Made by a program: the position numbers and the translations under genes
Part shown: in pieces, positions 20,101-29,200 of the stretch
How positions within the stretch are numbered: position 1 is the first letter of the stretch
How the letters are laid out: each line of letters starts with the position of its first letter
Origin: Flectobacillus rivi
Lineage (GTDB): Bacteria > Bacteroidota > Bacteroidia > Cytophagales > Spirosomataceae
DNA: 64,000 nt
Reading direction: 5' to 3'
Assembly: GCF_030056655.1 (NCBI RefSeq)
Contig: NZ_JASHIE010000005.1
Span: 1 to 64,000 of the forward strand
Notes under the pieces: generated by a model
What the model was told of the DNA's origin: nothing
The model's input: the letters and a program-made list of their open reading frames with translations, nothing else
The model's database searches: none

Positions 20101-20507
20101 GATTTCTGAGCAATGGATGCCATTAACAATTCATTTTGCTCATGGCTCAACGCTTTTGAAAGTTGGAGTGTATTGAGCAATTTATCTGAAACTTCTGGAA
20201 AGAATTTGCCAATTTGGTCAGCGGCTATTTCGTCACTTAGAGGTTTTCTGTTTCCATAGAGAAACAATAAAGGCTTCATAACCCAAAAGAATGTGGATAA
20301 TCCAAAAGCTAGAATAAATCCGAAGAAAAGTATTCCACGGAAAAATGAGCCAAAGTGTCCAAAATATTCTAATGTGTTGAATACCAGATAGGCAGACAAA
20401 ATAACAGCCAAAGAGAAGATAGATCCTTTGACTAATCGGTTTAGATAAAACTTTCGTTTATATTCTTCAATGCGTGACGAAAGTGCGGCAATAGGAGAAT
20501 TTGTCAT
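17163..20507 (-). CDS. DUF4175 family membrane protein with long coiled coil
   Basis: The 1114-residue protein has three N-terminal membrane segments (about 25-47, 55-78 and 155-175), a beta-rich extracytoplasmic part to about residue 500, then roughly 600 residues very rich in K, E and Q that form coiled coil. The C-terminus is also Q/M/G-rich. This matches the DUF4175 family of Bacteroidota, whose genes commonly lie near mnmG and ybeY as here. The role is unknown; the architecture suggests an envelope-spanning structural protein. A perfect DnaA box occurs at 20292-20300. Confidence 0.85.
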   Translation of the reverse strand: MTNSPIAALSSRIEEYKRKFYLNRLVKGSIFSLAVILSAYLVFNTLEYFGHFGSFFRGILFFGFILAFGLSTFFWVMKPLLFLYGNRKPLSDEIAADQIGKFFPEVSDKLLNTLQLSKALSHEQNELLMASIAQKSQQLAIIRFADAIKIDHNKRYLKYMAVPAVVIFGLLLIYPAFFSKSTERIVNFKNEYQEEAPFSFELGNKNLKAFKNEDFTVNLALRGNTIPDAVYVLVNDRKMKMEAIDSRHYSFTFSKLQDNTDFTFEAAGFKSGNYEIEVVNKPTLGFFDVTLHYPAYLNKPDEQLQNMGNITVPEGTLIDWNFTVTDTDSIVFSFDGDKKRYFAEKKMLGGGYDFRLKATRSSAYQVSLKNQYSSSNQGIDFNLNVIPDKYPQISLEQYKDSTLYNYMVLGGSIADDYGLSRLAVFYKILRDGKPNNGNYRNFNIPVNKMQSIQGFYQQWAMDSLKLNPSDKVEYYVQVWDNDAVNGPKSTRSQLLNYIIPSKNDINKEIDNSIDKTEAQLDKTLEKAQKLRKELAALENRLKNKKDLDFQDKKLIEEIAKKKEDLMNEIKKLQEQNQNLTDKQQRFNEQKPEMQQKMEALQKMMNQLMDPETQKLYEELKKMLEKNPEDNHINDQMDKLRNKERNTEKELERMQNLFKKLQVEQKLDKAIKELEKQAEKQENLAEKNEELSKKPQSQDKSQQTEDLKKEQEKLSKEFDDVKKDLKDADKLNNEVKNSDPLELDKQQQEDISDDQKDAQQKMDKGDNKSAAGKQKKAAKNMKNMAQKLAQMKQQAEMKENEENIETLREILENLVKLSFDQEQLMKDFRGIMPSDPRFVKLSQEQIKLQDDAKVIEDSLYTLSKRVLQIETFVTREMGNMKTYMGDAVKLIKDRKMAMTASKQQFAMTSMNNLALLLSDVQKQMQQNQQMMMAGSGSGKGKNKGNQKGMGQSQKDLNQKMQQTLQKGSQSKGGMSEDLAKLAREQAQIRKMLQDMMDNQKGTEIGKKLGDEVKDLLKKMEETETDLVNKRLNPDLIKRQQELLTRLLESEKALKEQEEDQKRKAETAKNYERKVPPQFQQYVKDKQKQTELLKTVPPNLNPYYKQQVDYYFKKIQ

Positions 20508-20585
20508 AGTAATAAAATCATTTTGCGGATTATATGACCATTACGAGTCCAATAATCATGCTGAAATGGAAATAGTCGCGAATTT

Positions 20586-20632
20586 CACAGGAAGTTATCC
20601 ACAAATTTATACAATGTGGATAACTTCCTGTG
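20586..20632. repeat. perfect 18-bp inverted repeat made of two DnaA boxes
   Basis: Arm 1 (20586-20603) is CACAGGAAGTTATCCACA and arm 2 (20615-20632) is its exact complement, with an 11-nt AT loop. Each arm contains a perfect DnaA box. The element lies between the start of the DUF4175 gene and the stop of exonuclease III. It could be a terminator for the latter, but it has no T-run on the minus strand. Confidence 0.9.
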
Positions 20633-20640
20633 GAGAATTA

Positions 20641-21402
20641 TTAATCTAATTCCACAACAGACGGACAGTGGTCTGAATGTTTGGCTTCGGGTAATATATA
20701 GGCACGTGTTAGTCGGTCTTTTAAGGGTAAAGTAGCGCAATTATAATCGATACGCCAGCCCAAGTTCTTGGCCCTCGCTCCTGCCCTAAAGCTCCACCAA
20801 GTGTAATGATGAGGCTCAGGATTGAAATGACGGAATGTATCAATAAACCCACTTTCCAAAAATTGTCCCATCCACTCACGCTCCTCAGGTAAAAAACCTG
20901 AACTATTGGCATTGGATTTAGGATTGTGGATATCTATAGGTTGATGACAAATATTATAATCTCCCGAAACAATAAGATTAGGAATTTGTACCTTCAAATC
21001 ATTGATATACCCTTGGAAATCATTCATCCATTGAAACTTGAATCCTTGACGCTCGTCGCCACTCGAACCTGATGGCATATATACTGACATTAACGAAAAA
21101 TCCTCAAAATCAGTACGAAGTACACGTCCCTCGTTGTCGTAGGCTTCTATTCCACAACCATATTCTACATGCTTTGGTAAGACTTTAGTGAAGATTGCTA
21201 CACCCGAATAGCCTTTTTTTTGTGCAGAATACCAATACAAATGATACCCCAAATCTGTTAAAAGTTGCTTTTCTATTTGATGCTCTTCTGCTTTTAATTC
21301 TTGCAAGCAAATCATATCTGGATTGGCAGCCTGAAGCCACTCAATAAAGCCTTTGGAAATAGCCGAACGAATACCGTTGACATTGTAGGTAATGATTTTC
21401 AT
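20641..21402 (-). CDS. xth: exodeoxyribonuclease III
   Basis: This AP endonuclease and 3'-5' exonuclease acts in base-excision repair. I take the start at 21402 (MKIITYNVNGIRSA), giving 253 residues; an upstream TTG/ATG frame would add 14 residues without homology. Motifs: NVNGIR near 7-12, LQELKAE with the metal-binding Glu, GDYNICH, WRIDY and the terminal SDHCPSV with catalytic Asp-His. Gene length and motif order are those of the ExoA/Xth family. Confidence 0.95.
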   Translation of the reverse strand: MKIITYNVNGIRSAISKGFIEWLQAANPDMICLQELKAEEHQIEKQLLTDLGYHLYWYSAQKKGYSGVAIFTKVLPKHVEYGCGIEAYDNEGRVLRTDFEDFSLMSVYMPSGSSGDERQGFKFQWMNDFQGYINDLKVQIPNLIVSGDYNICHQPIDIHNPKSNANSSGFLPEEREWMGQFLESGFIDTFRHFNPEPHHYTWWSFRAGARAKNLGWRIDYNCATLPLKDRLTRAYILPEAKHSDHCPSVVELD

Positions 21403-21455
21403 AAAACAAAAAGGATATTGTTGTTGAATATGCTGTTTTAACAAACATTTTATCT

Positions 21456-21463
21456 CAAAGATA
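21456..21463 (-). promoter_or_regulatory. candidate -7 element for xth
   Basis: TATCTTTG on the minus strand matches TAnnTTTG about 54 nt upstream of the chosen start. The nearest TTTG lies only about 14 nt further upstream, which is short. Confidence 0.3.
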
Positions 21464-21774
21464 ACCTTAAATCATGGCAAAGCCTCAATATTCTATACAG
21501 GAAAGATGATAGTTTTTGGGAGGAAAAAGAAGACTGAAATTTAATTACATTAGAAGGATGAAATAAATAAACTGAGGATTGCTATTTTGTATACATTTGT
21601 ATGTGAGATGCTTTTCTAACGACTCTTGGCTACATCCTAGATAATTACCCAATGTAGAAAGTGCTTTTCTTCCCAATTACATGACCAATCTTTCCTGTCT
21701 TTCAAATTGAATGCAATAAAGAGTGACTATTGAGGTAGTCACAAAATAAGTATTTACATCTTAAACTAATGATT
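21464..21774. other. intergenic region, no gene seen
   Basis: This is AT-rich spacer between divergent genes (xth and the SGNH gene). It should contain the promoter of the SGNH gene, but I could not single one out. No repeat or RNA gene is recognised. Confidence 0.4.
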
Positions 21775-23226
21775 ATGAAATAGATAGTTAAGTTCCTACA
21801 ATTATGTACTACAGTTCTATTAGTAAGTTGTTCATCCGAAGTATTACTGCCGCAAGTCGAGGTTCAGCCAACGACACCTCCTGTAGTCTATCCTCCTAGT
21901 ACGACAGGTAATGAGACTTTATTACCTCCATTGTATCCTTTTACAGATCAATCCTATTTTATCAAAGGCGAAAGTTCTGTTACTTCTAATGTAGATATTT
22001 CTGCCTTTTTTCAAGGAAATAATACTCCTAACCTGGGCTCTATTATCAATAATGGAGAAAAGCTAAATATGATGGCGATGGGTGGCGGATTGACGGCTGG
22101 CGTCCGCAATGGTGGATTGTATCGAGTTGGACAAATGACAGCGTTTCCAAATCTCGTAGCATGGCAAATGGGAATGAGTAATTTTCAAAGCCCTTTATTT
22201 TCTGGTACGGAAGTAAATGGAACAGGGTATTTAGAGCTTATCAATGATGGTTCCTCCTATCCTACTTGGAAGGAAGTAAAAAATAATATAGCAACGGTAA
22301 AAGCTGGTAGGCCTCCAGCATTTACAAAATATCAAGGAAATTTGGCTCAAAACTACGGTTTACCCGAGAATGGTGGACTTACCATCGCAGGCAGAGTGGT
22401 CAATACCGAAACACTTGATTTACTAGGAAACAGATGGAGTATTGGTGGTGTTTTTGCTAGTCGCATCTTACCCGATGGGATTGACGATAAATCAGTATCA
22501 TTAAGAGAACAAATATTAAAGCAACCCATTAACTTTTTTCTTTTGGAAGATGATAGTGATATGTTGATTTCGCTCATCAAAAATAATGGAAATGCTCTCA
22601 GTTCTTATGGGTATGAAAGGTACACGAATGGTCCTAAAATATTAGAAAAAACAATTGAACTGTTGTATGAAAAGGCAAACGCAGAGAAAGGGGTAGTCTT
22701 TACATGGCCAATTATCACCGATTTAGCATATTTTAATTGGTACACCTTGGAAGATTTAAAAACTAAAGCAAAAAGTATTTCTATCAATGGTAATTCAACA
22801 GATATGTTGTTTATCCCAAGTCAAACGGTAGATAATTTGTTTAGAAATCTTAAAAAGGTAGATGATGTGTTTACTATTTTGCCTACTTCTACCTTCTTGA
22901 ATACACAAATATTGAACAACAATACCCAGTTTATAAAACTATACAATGATAGAATTAAGACATTGGCAAAAGAAAAAGGATTGGCATTAGTAGATTTGGA
23001 GAAAATTTATCATCAAATCCACATCAACCAATATGTTTCAGCGGATGGTTTTAAAATCGACGGTGGAACACGAGGAAACTTCTTTTCAGCAGATGGTATT
23101 TATCCTACAGCTATTGGTCAGGCAGTCATCGCCAATGAGGTAATAAAAGCGATAAATCAAACCTACAATGCCTCTATTCCTCAGATTAATCTGCAAGCAT
23201 ATAGTAAGTTTGTCGGCAAAGAATAG
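21775..23226 (+). pseudogene. SGNH/GDSL-family lipoprotein gene interrupted by an in-frame stop at codon 3
   Basis: From ATG 21775 the frame reads M-K-stop and then IVKFLQLCTTVLLVSCSSE, an evident lipoprotein signal peptide with lipobox LVSC, and stays open to 23226 (484 codons counting the TAG). One base change (AAG to TAG at 21781) would explain it. The first usable start after the stop is TTG 21931, which gives 431 residues without the signal. The body resembles Bacteroidota GDSL-like lipoproteins: MAMGGGLTAGVRNGGLYR aligns with block I and ADGIYPTAIGQAVIANE with block V. The block I serine is Gly and the block V histidine is Tyr, so it may lack esterase activity even if expressed. Confidence 0.72.
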
Positions 23227-23239
23227 GTATTCAATAAAA

Positions 23240-23291
23240 ACTTAAAATGGCACAAAACGGTAAAATCTTATCGTTTTGTGCCATTTTAAGT
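23240..23291. terminator. long perfect inverted repeat, probable bidirectional terminator
   Basis: ACTTAAAATGGCACAAAACG (23240-23259) pairs exactly with 23272-23291 around a 12-nt loop, between convergent genes. Its 20-bp arms are longer than needed for termination. Confidence 0.75.
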
Positions 23292-23301
23292 TTACGCTGA
23301 T

Positions 23302-23658
23302 TTAACTATTAAAAACTTCTTTTTCGAAATACTCAATTACATGAGCTTTTAAAAGCTTTTCTTGTTCCAATAGATTCACAAAAGGCAAAGGTTGAACCAG
23401 TTTCCAATGTGGCCAGCCATCTTGGTCGGTACCTTCTAGTTCGTATATCCCAGAAAAACTAAGCACCTTGCAAATAGCAATATGCATCAAGTCTTGTTTT
23501 TCTTCTTTGGTAAAAAAACGATGTCCTTTTCCTAGCTCTTGTACTCCGATTAAAAAAAGCACTGAATTAAGATCAGAAGGACGTTTTTCCATCATTCTTT
23601 CGAGTTTATCTAAAAGAATATCCCATTCCTGAGACAGATTTTCTAATTCTATATCCAT
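23302..23658 (-). CDS. conserved hypothetical protein
   Basis: I place the start at ATG 23658 (MDIELENLSQEWDILLDK), giving 118 residues; the longer frame overlaps the next gene. The protein is mostly helical, acidic and soluble, with no signal peptide. GVQELGKGHRFFTKEEKQDLMHIA is its most distinctive segment. I recognise it only as a small conserved Bacteroidota protein without known function. It follows the AhpD-like gene by 47 bp and may be co-transcribed with it. Confidence 0.65.
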   Translation of the reverse strand: MDIELENLSQEWDILLDKLERMMEKRPSDLNSVLFLIGVQELGKGHRFFTKEEKQDLMHIAICKVLSFSGIYELEGTDQDGWPHWKLVQPLPFVNLLEQEKLLKAHVIEYFEKEVFNS

Positions 23659-23705
23659 GATTTTGAGAAAATACGGCTTTATTGAAGTCAAAACCGTATT
23701 TCTTG

Positions 23706-24050
23706 TTATTGTTCTTGTTGTAAAGCTTCCCAATACTCAACAGCACGGCGTAAGTGAGGTACAACGATTGTACCGCCAATTAGGGTAGCCACTGAGAAAA
23801 TTTCTTGTACTTCGGCATCAGTTACACCCAATTCGAAGCATTTGCCCAAATGATATTTGACACAATCATCGCAACGCAAAACCATAGAGCAAGCCAAGCC
23901 CATCATCTCTTTGGTTTTTTCTGATAAAGCGCCCTCAGCGTAAGTATTGGTATCTAAATTGAAAATACGTTTGATTACTTTATTATCACCAGCTAAAATT
24001 TTTTCGTTCATTTTAGCTCTGTAGTCGTTAAATTCTGTGACTAAGCTCAT
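23706..24050 (-). CDS. carboxymuconolactone decarboxylase/AhpD-like protein
   Basis: The 114-residue protein is a single AhpD-like helical domain. The redox motif CxxCxxxH is intact (Cys60, Cys63, His67 in RCDDCVKYHLGKC), so thiol peroxidase or disulfide-reductase activity is likelier than decarboxylation. The TDAEVQEIFSVATLIGG segment is typical of the family. No peroxiredoxin gene is adjacent. Confidence 0.88.
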   Translation of the reverse strand: MSLVTEFNDYRAKMNEKILAGDNKVIKRIFNLDTNTYAEGALSEKTKEMMGLACSMVLRCDDCVKYHLGKCFELGVTDAEVQEIFSVATLIGGTIVVPHLRRAVEYWEALQQEQ

Positions 24051-24152
24051 AATGCTATTGTTTGTTTCTGAAAAAAATCGTTAATTCATTTAAAAGAACG
24101 CTAATTTACTAATAAAAAGCGCAAAGTCTATTACACCTAATACTCAACACCG

Positions 24153-24848
24153 ATGACACCTAACATGTTCAAAGCATTTCTACAATTGCTCTTCCCAGAC
24201 GTATGTGTTGCTTGTAACGAGCCACTAGTATCCCAAGAAAAACATCTTTGTACCGACTGCTTGTTTGATTTACCCAAAACAGACTCACATAAAGGACTTT
24301 ATCATGTTTTGGAAAATCGTTTTGCAGGTAGAATCATGCCTCAATATCAATTTGCGTACCTTAAATTCAAAAAAGCAAGTAACGTTCAACATATCATGCA
24401 TGCCATAAAATATGGAGGAAATCAAGAGTTAGGGCAAATGCTTGGAAGATGGTTTGGAGCTGAACTTAAAGAAACAGGTTTAGAAAATACTTTTGATGTA
24501 TATATTCCAATTCCACTACATCAAAAACGACAATTGGAGCGTGGTTACAATCAAGCGACTTGCATTGCGGATGGTTTGGCAGAAAGTTTGGGTGGTATTG
24601 TTTTGGAAAATGCTGTTCAACGCGTACGAGCCACAGAATCACAAGTAAGAAAAAAACGTATGGAACGATTCGAAAATGTTGAGAGGTTATTTGAAGTAAT
24701 AGTACCAGAAATGCTTGAAAATAAAAGAATTGTGATTGTTGACGATACACTGACTACTGGGGCAACAATAGAATCTTGTTTTGAGGCCATAAAGGCGGTA
24801 AATCCGAAAGAAATCTCCATTATGGTACTTGCATGTGCTGAACAATAA
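24153..24848 (+). CDS. ComF-family phosphoribosyltransferase
   Basis: The 231-residue protein has an N-terminal zinc finger (Cys18, Cys21, Cys33, Cys36) and a C-terminal phosphoribosyltransferase fold with the PRPP loop IVIVDDTLTTGAT. YIPIPLHQKRQLERGYNQA is the family hallmark. ComF is linked to DNA uptake in competent bacteria and to RecA-related repair, but the exact reaction is unknown. ATG 24165 (MFKAFLQLLFPD) is an alternative start 4 codons downstream. It is monocistronic. Confidence 0.92.
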   Translation: MTPNMFKAFLQLLFPDVCVACNEPLVSQEKHLCTDCLFDLPKTDSHKGLYHVLENRFAGRIMPQYQFAYLKFKKASNVQHIMHAIKYGGNQELGQMLGRWFGAELKETGLENTFDVYIPIPLHQKRQLERGYNQATCIADGLAESLGGIVLENAVQRVRATESQVRKKRMERFENVERLFEVIVPEMLENKRIVIVDDTLTTGATIESCFEAIKAVNPKEISIMVLACAEQ

Positions 24849-24883
24849 AAAAAGGGCTTAAAATCGAAATTTTAAGCCCTTTT
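24849..24883. terminator. bidirectional terminator between comF and gldJ
   Basis: AAAAGGGCTTAAAAT and its complement form a 15-bp stem with A and T runs outside, between convergent genes. Confidence 0.85.
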
Positions 24884-24898
24884 CAAAAATAGAAAATC

Positions 24899-26143
24899 TT
24901 ATTTGTTGGTACCAGCGCGAATCATGGCACATCTAAATCCGATAGTCGATGTCGAAGAGTCTTGGTCTAGGTATCTACGAGTACCTGGTGCTAACCAGTA
25001 AGCTACGTCAGCCCAAGAACCACCTTTGTACACACGAGAACGGTTATCGATTAACGAGTTGTTATTTTTTCTATCGTAGTTTTTCGCATTATCCATGAAA
25101 TCATTTCTACGAATAGGGTTCAAGTCGTTCATATCTTCGTAAGAAAGTGGACGATATAAGTCATACACCCATTCGTTTACGTTACCTGCCATTTGGTACA
25201 AACCAAAGTCATTTGCAGGATATTCATAAACTTCAGTTGTAATAATCGCTTTATCGTTACTCTTACCAGCAATACCAGCATAGTCACCACGACCACGTTT
25301 GAAGTTTGCCAACATATCACCTTTGTGTTTACCTCTTGATAAACGCATTGAAGGGCCATCCCAAGGATAAATACGTTGATTTACTTGGTTTTCATCTTCA
25401 TATTGAGTTCCAATCATGGCTTTAGCAGCGTATTCCCACTCCGCTTCTGTTGGAAGACGGTAAGCAGGCAATACAATTCCTGATTCGATTGGAAGGCGTT
25501 GACCAGCAGAGAATGCAGGTGCAGCTTTCACTTCAGCTCCAGCAGCTTTTCCTTTTCTCTTTGTGGTTGACTTCTTACCTTTTTGGTTTTTCATGGCTAA
25601 GTCATTATTAACCGCCGCAGTACGCCAAGTACAGTAGTCTGTTGCTTGAGTCCAAGAAACACCCACCAAAGGATACATACGGAAACCTGGGTAACGAAGA
25701 TATTGCTCAACATAAGAGTCGTTGAACGCTAACTCGTCTTTCCAAACCAATGTATCTGGAAGAGCAGACTCATAAAACTCTTGTGAAGAGTCTTTTTGAA
25801 TAGCGTTGAGATATTCGAGGTAGTGAACGTTGGCAATTTCTGTTTCATCCATGTAGAATGATTGAACAGAAACGGTTCTTTCCAAGTTGTCACGTGTGTT
25901 GATAACATCTTCTTCAAGAGCTCCCATCGTAAAGCGTCCACCTTCGATAAACACGAGGTTAGGACCAGTAGGCTGACCTTTGAATTTTTTATCAACTTGG
26001 AATCCTCCTTTTTTGTTGTAGGTAATACCAGTAGCAGTACTGTTTTTACCTAACTTAACACTATTCGGCTTTTTGCTTTTGCAACTGCTCACAAGGGCTA
26101 AACCCATGAATAAAACAGCTACTGATTTGATAGACAACTTCAT
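24899..26143 (-). CDS. gldJ: gliding motility lipoprotein GldJ
   Basis: GldJ is an outer-membrane lipoprotein required for gliding and the type IX secretion system. The 414-residue product has a lipoprotein signal (LVSSC), then GGFQVDKKFKGQPTGPNLVF, FIEGGRFTMGALEEDV and SFYMDETEIANVHYLEYL, all close to GldJ, and a formylglycine-generating-enzyme-like (SUMF1) fold: YRLPTEAEWEYAA, GNVNEWV, VYKGGSW and the terminal GFRCAMI. It is shorter than the roughly 560 residues I recall for Flavobacterium GldJ. A GldK paralogue is the main alternative, but gldL-gldM-gldN are not adjacent, which favours GldJ. Confidence 0.85.
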   Translation of the reverse strand: MKLSIKSVAVLFMGLALVSSCKSKKPNSVKLGKNSTATGITYNKKGGFQVDKKFKGQPTGPNLVFIEGGRFTMGALEEDVINTRDNLERTVSVQSFYMDETEIANVHYLEYLNAIQKDSSQEFYESALPDTLVWKDELAFNDSYVEQYLRYPGFRMYPLVGVSWTQATDYCTWRTAAVNNDLAMKNQKGKKSTTKRKGKAAGAEVKAAPAFSAGQRLPIESGIVLPAYRLPTEAEWEYAAKAMIGTQYEDENQVNQRIYPWDGPSMRLSRGKHKGDMLANFKRGRGDYAGIAGKSNDKAIITTEVYEYPANDFGLYQMAGNVNEWVYDLYRPLSYEDMNDLNPIRRNDFMDNAKNYDRKNNNSLIDNRSRVYKGGSWADVAYWLAPGTRRYLDQDSSTSTIGFRCAMIRAGTNK

Positions 26144-26208
26144 TTCTTAAATACTTGGATTGTCGTTGTATAAATATTTAATACTAAAATCGAGTTATTG
26201 ATTAAACA

Positions 26209-26216
26209 CAAAATTA
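26209..26216 (-). promoter_or_regulatory. candidate -7 element for gldJ
   Basis: TAATTTTG on the minus strand matches TAnnTTTG about 65 nt upstream of the start. No good -33 is seen. Confidence 0.35.
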
Positions 26217-26297
26217 GTGTTTTTGGTATAAAAAGCGCTGAAGCGACCCAATTTGTTTGCGCTTTTGAACGATGTTTAGGAAAATACCTCCTAAAAG

Positions 26298-29200
26298 CTA
26301 TCCTCGAGAGTATATGTCGGTCAGAATTGTTTGAAGTTCGTCAATAGAAGTGACTTTATCAAAGCTAAGGATTAATCGCCCTTTCGCTTCTTTGAGCGAA
26401 CATTTTTTCGGGTTGACTTTCACATAATCAAGAATCTTGCCAAAAACACTTGATTTATAATACCTTTCGTTCTGTGAGGAAACGAAGAAACAGCGCAGGT
26501 TATTATTTTTTAGCATAATTTTTTCAATTCCTAAAACTTCTGCTTTCCATCTAACTCGTACGATTTCTATCATATCTTTCACTTCTGGAGGAATTGGTCC
26601 AAAACGATCATTGATAGCCCTTTGAAAATTCACTAAATCTTCTTCCGATTTCATATCATCTAGTTGGGTATAAAGCGATAATCTTTCAGAAATAGAGGTT
26701 ACGTAATTTTCTGGAATGAGCACGTGCATATCGGTCTCAATTTGACAATCTACTTTTAATTTGTTGGCAGATTCAGCTAAATCATTTTCAAATAAGGCTC
26801 TAAATTCATTTTCTTTCAGTTCTTGAACCGCTTCATCGAGAATTTTATGATACATTTCGTATCCCAAATCATTGATAAAGCCACTTTGTTCAGCACCGAG
26901 TAAATTACCTGCGCCACGAATATCCAAATCTCGCATAGCTACTTTGAATCCATCACCCAAATCAGAGAATTCTTCTAAAGAACTTAAGCGCTTACGAGCA
27001 TCTGTAGTTAAGAGAGAAAGTGCTGGTGTTAGCAAATAACAAAATGCTTTTTTGTTCGAACGCCCTACCCTACCTCGCATTTGGTGCAAATCAGAAAGCC
27101 CAAAATGGTTGGCGTGATTGATGATAATCGTGTTGGCATTTGGAATATCAATACCTGACTCGATAATATTCGTAGAAACTAACACATCATAATGCCCTTC
27201 GATAAAGTTCATCATTACTTTTTCGAGTTTGTCACCATCCATTTGTCCGTGTGCGATACCAATTTTGGCATCAGGAACCATTCTGAGAATTGAGTTTCCA
27301 ATACTTTCAAGTTCCGCAACACGATTATGAACAAAATATACTTGTCCACCACGTTTTAACTCATAACTCACAGCATCACGAATCAACTGATCACTTAGTA
27401 CGTGTAATTCAGTAGTTACGGGTTGACGATTTGGTGGAGGAGTTGCAATTACCGATAAATCCCTTGCGCCCATCAACGAGAAGTGTAGCGTACGTGGAAT
27501 AGGCGTTGCAGTAAGTGTTAGGACGTCGATATTGACACGCATTTCTTTGAGGCGGTCTTTGACTTTTACCCCAAATTTTTGCTCCTCATCAATAATCATT
27601 AAGCCTAAATTTTTGAAAGAAACATCTTTATTCACAATTCGGTGAGTACCAATCAAAATATCAGTTTCGCCATTGGCTACACGTTTTAGGGTTTCTTTGA
27701 TTTGTTGTGTTGACTTAAAACGGTTGATATATTCAACACGACAAGGGAAATTCTCTAGACGGTCGCGGAAGGTACGGAAATGTTGCATGGCCAAAACAGT
27801 AGTTGGTACCAAAATAGCCACTTGTTTGGAGTCTGCAACAGCTTTGAATGCCGCGCGAATAGCCACTTCGGTTTTTCCAAAACCCACATCACCACAAACT
27901 AGCCTATCCATAGGGTTTGGTTTTTCCATATCAGCTTTTACATCGGCCGTAGCTTTTGCTTGATCTGGGGTATCTTCATAGATAAACGAAGATTCCAATT
28001 CGGCTTGAAGGAAGCTATCTCTCGAAAAAGCATATCCTTGAGCCAAACGACGTTGGGCGTAAAGGGCAATAAGCTCCTTGGCAATATCCTGAACCTGTTT
28101 TTTGATACGGGATTTCTTATTTTCCCATTCAGGCGAACCTAATTTTGACATCGTTGGAGGTCCACCTTCTTTACCCGAAAATTTTGAAATTTTGTGCAAA
28201 GAGTGGATAGATACCATCAATACGTCATTGTCTCTAAAAATCAAACGAATGGCTTCTTGTTCAGACTCACCCACTGTTACTTTGTCAAGACCAGCAAAAC
28301 GCCCTATTCCGTAATCGACATGGGTTACATAATCGCCCACTTGTAAGGTACGAAGCTCTTTGAGCGTAAGGGCTTTGGATTTTGAATACTTGCTTTTTTC
28401 TTTGAAACGATGAAACCTATCAAATATCTGATGGTCGGTGTAACAAACAATTTTGTTTTGTTCATCAATAAATCCTTCTCGAAGTCCAATGGTTATAGGT
28501 TGAAAACGCACATTGGAGTCGATTTCTTCAAAAATCGTGGTCAGGCGCTCTAATTGACGTTGCGATTCGGATGTGATGATATTGGTAAAATAAAAACTCT
28601 GATATTCACGAAGATTATCAGCTAGTCGTTTGAAGTCTTTGTTGAACGAAGGTTGAGATTTGGCTTGATAGGTCAGTTTTTCGGTTTTTTCTTTAAAATA
28701 AAACCTTCTTCCAAATTCAATAGAGCCAAATCCTTTGACTAACTGTAAAAAACTACGGCGACTTTCAAACAGTTGATTAGGGTCGGATACAACTTGAATT
28801 CCTCCACTTTTTGCTAAGATTTCTTGAAGACTTTGCTCCACTTTTTCAAAGCATTTTTCCACAATTTCTAAGGCATGTTCAACATCCTTAAACCAAAGGC
28901 GTGTATCGGGCGATAAAAACTGAAAAAATGGTTCGCGAGTTTCCTGAATGAGTTTGGTTTGAACATCAGGAATAATATTGATTTTAGAAACGGATTCAAT
29001 CGAAAGTTGTGAATCTGGGTCGAACGTACGAATGCTTTCAACTTCGTTGCCAAATAAGTCAATACGATAAGGGAGTTCGTTTGAAAAACTAAAAACATCT
29101 ACAATACCTCCACGAATAGAAAACTGCCCTGCTTCGTACACAAAATCAGTTTTTTCGAAGTCATAGCTTAGTAAAATTTCTGCCAAAAAGTTTGTATCCA

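Noticed and set aside
17163..20507. SMC or kinesin-like coiled-coil protein
   Set aside because: No ATPase motifs; three membrane segments and the position near mnmG/ybeY fit DUF4175 better.
23658..23733. longer start of the 23302 gene at 23733
   Set aside because: It overlaps the AhpD-like gene and its extra residues show no relation to the protein; ATG 23658 is preferred.
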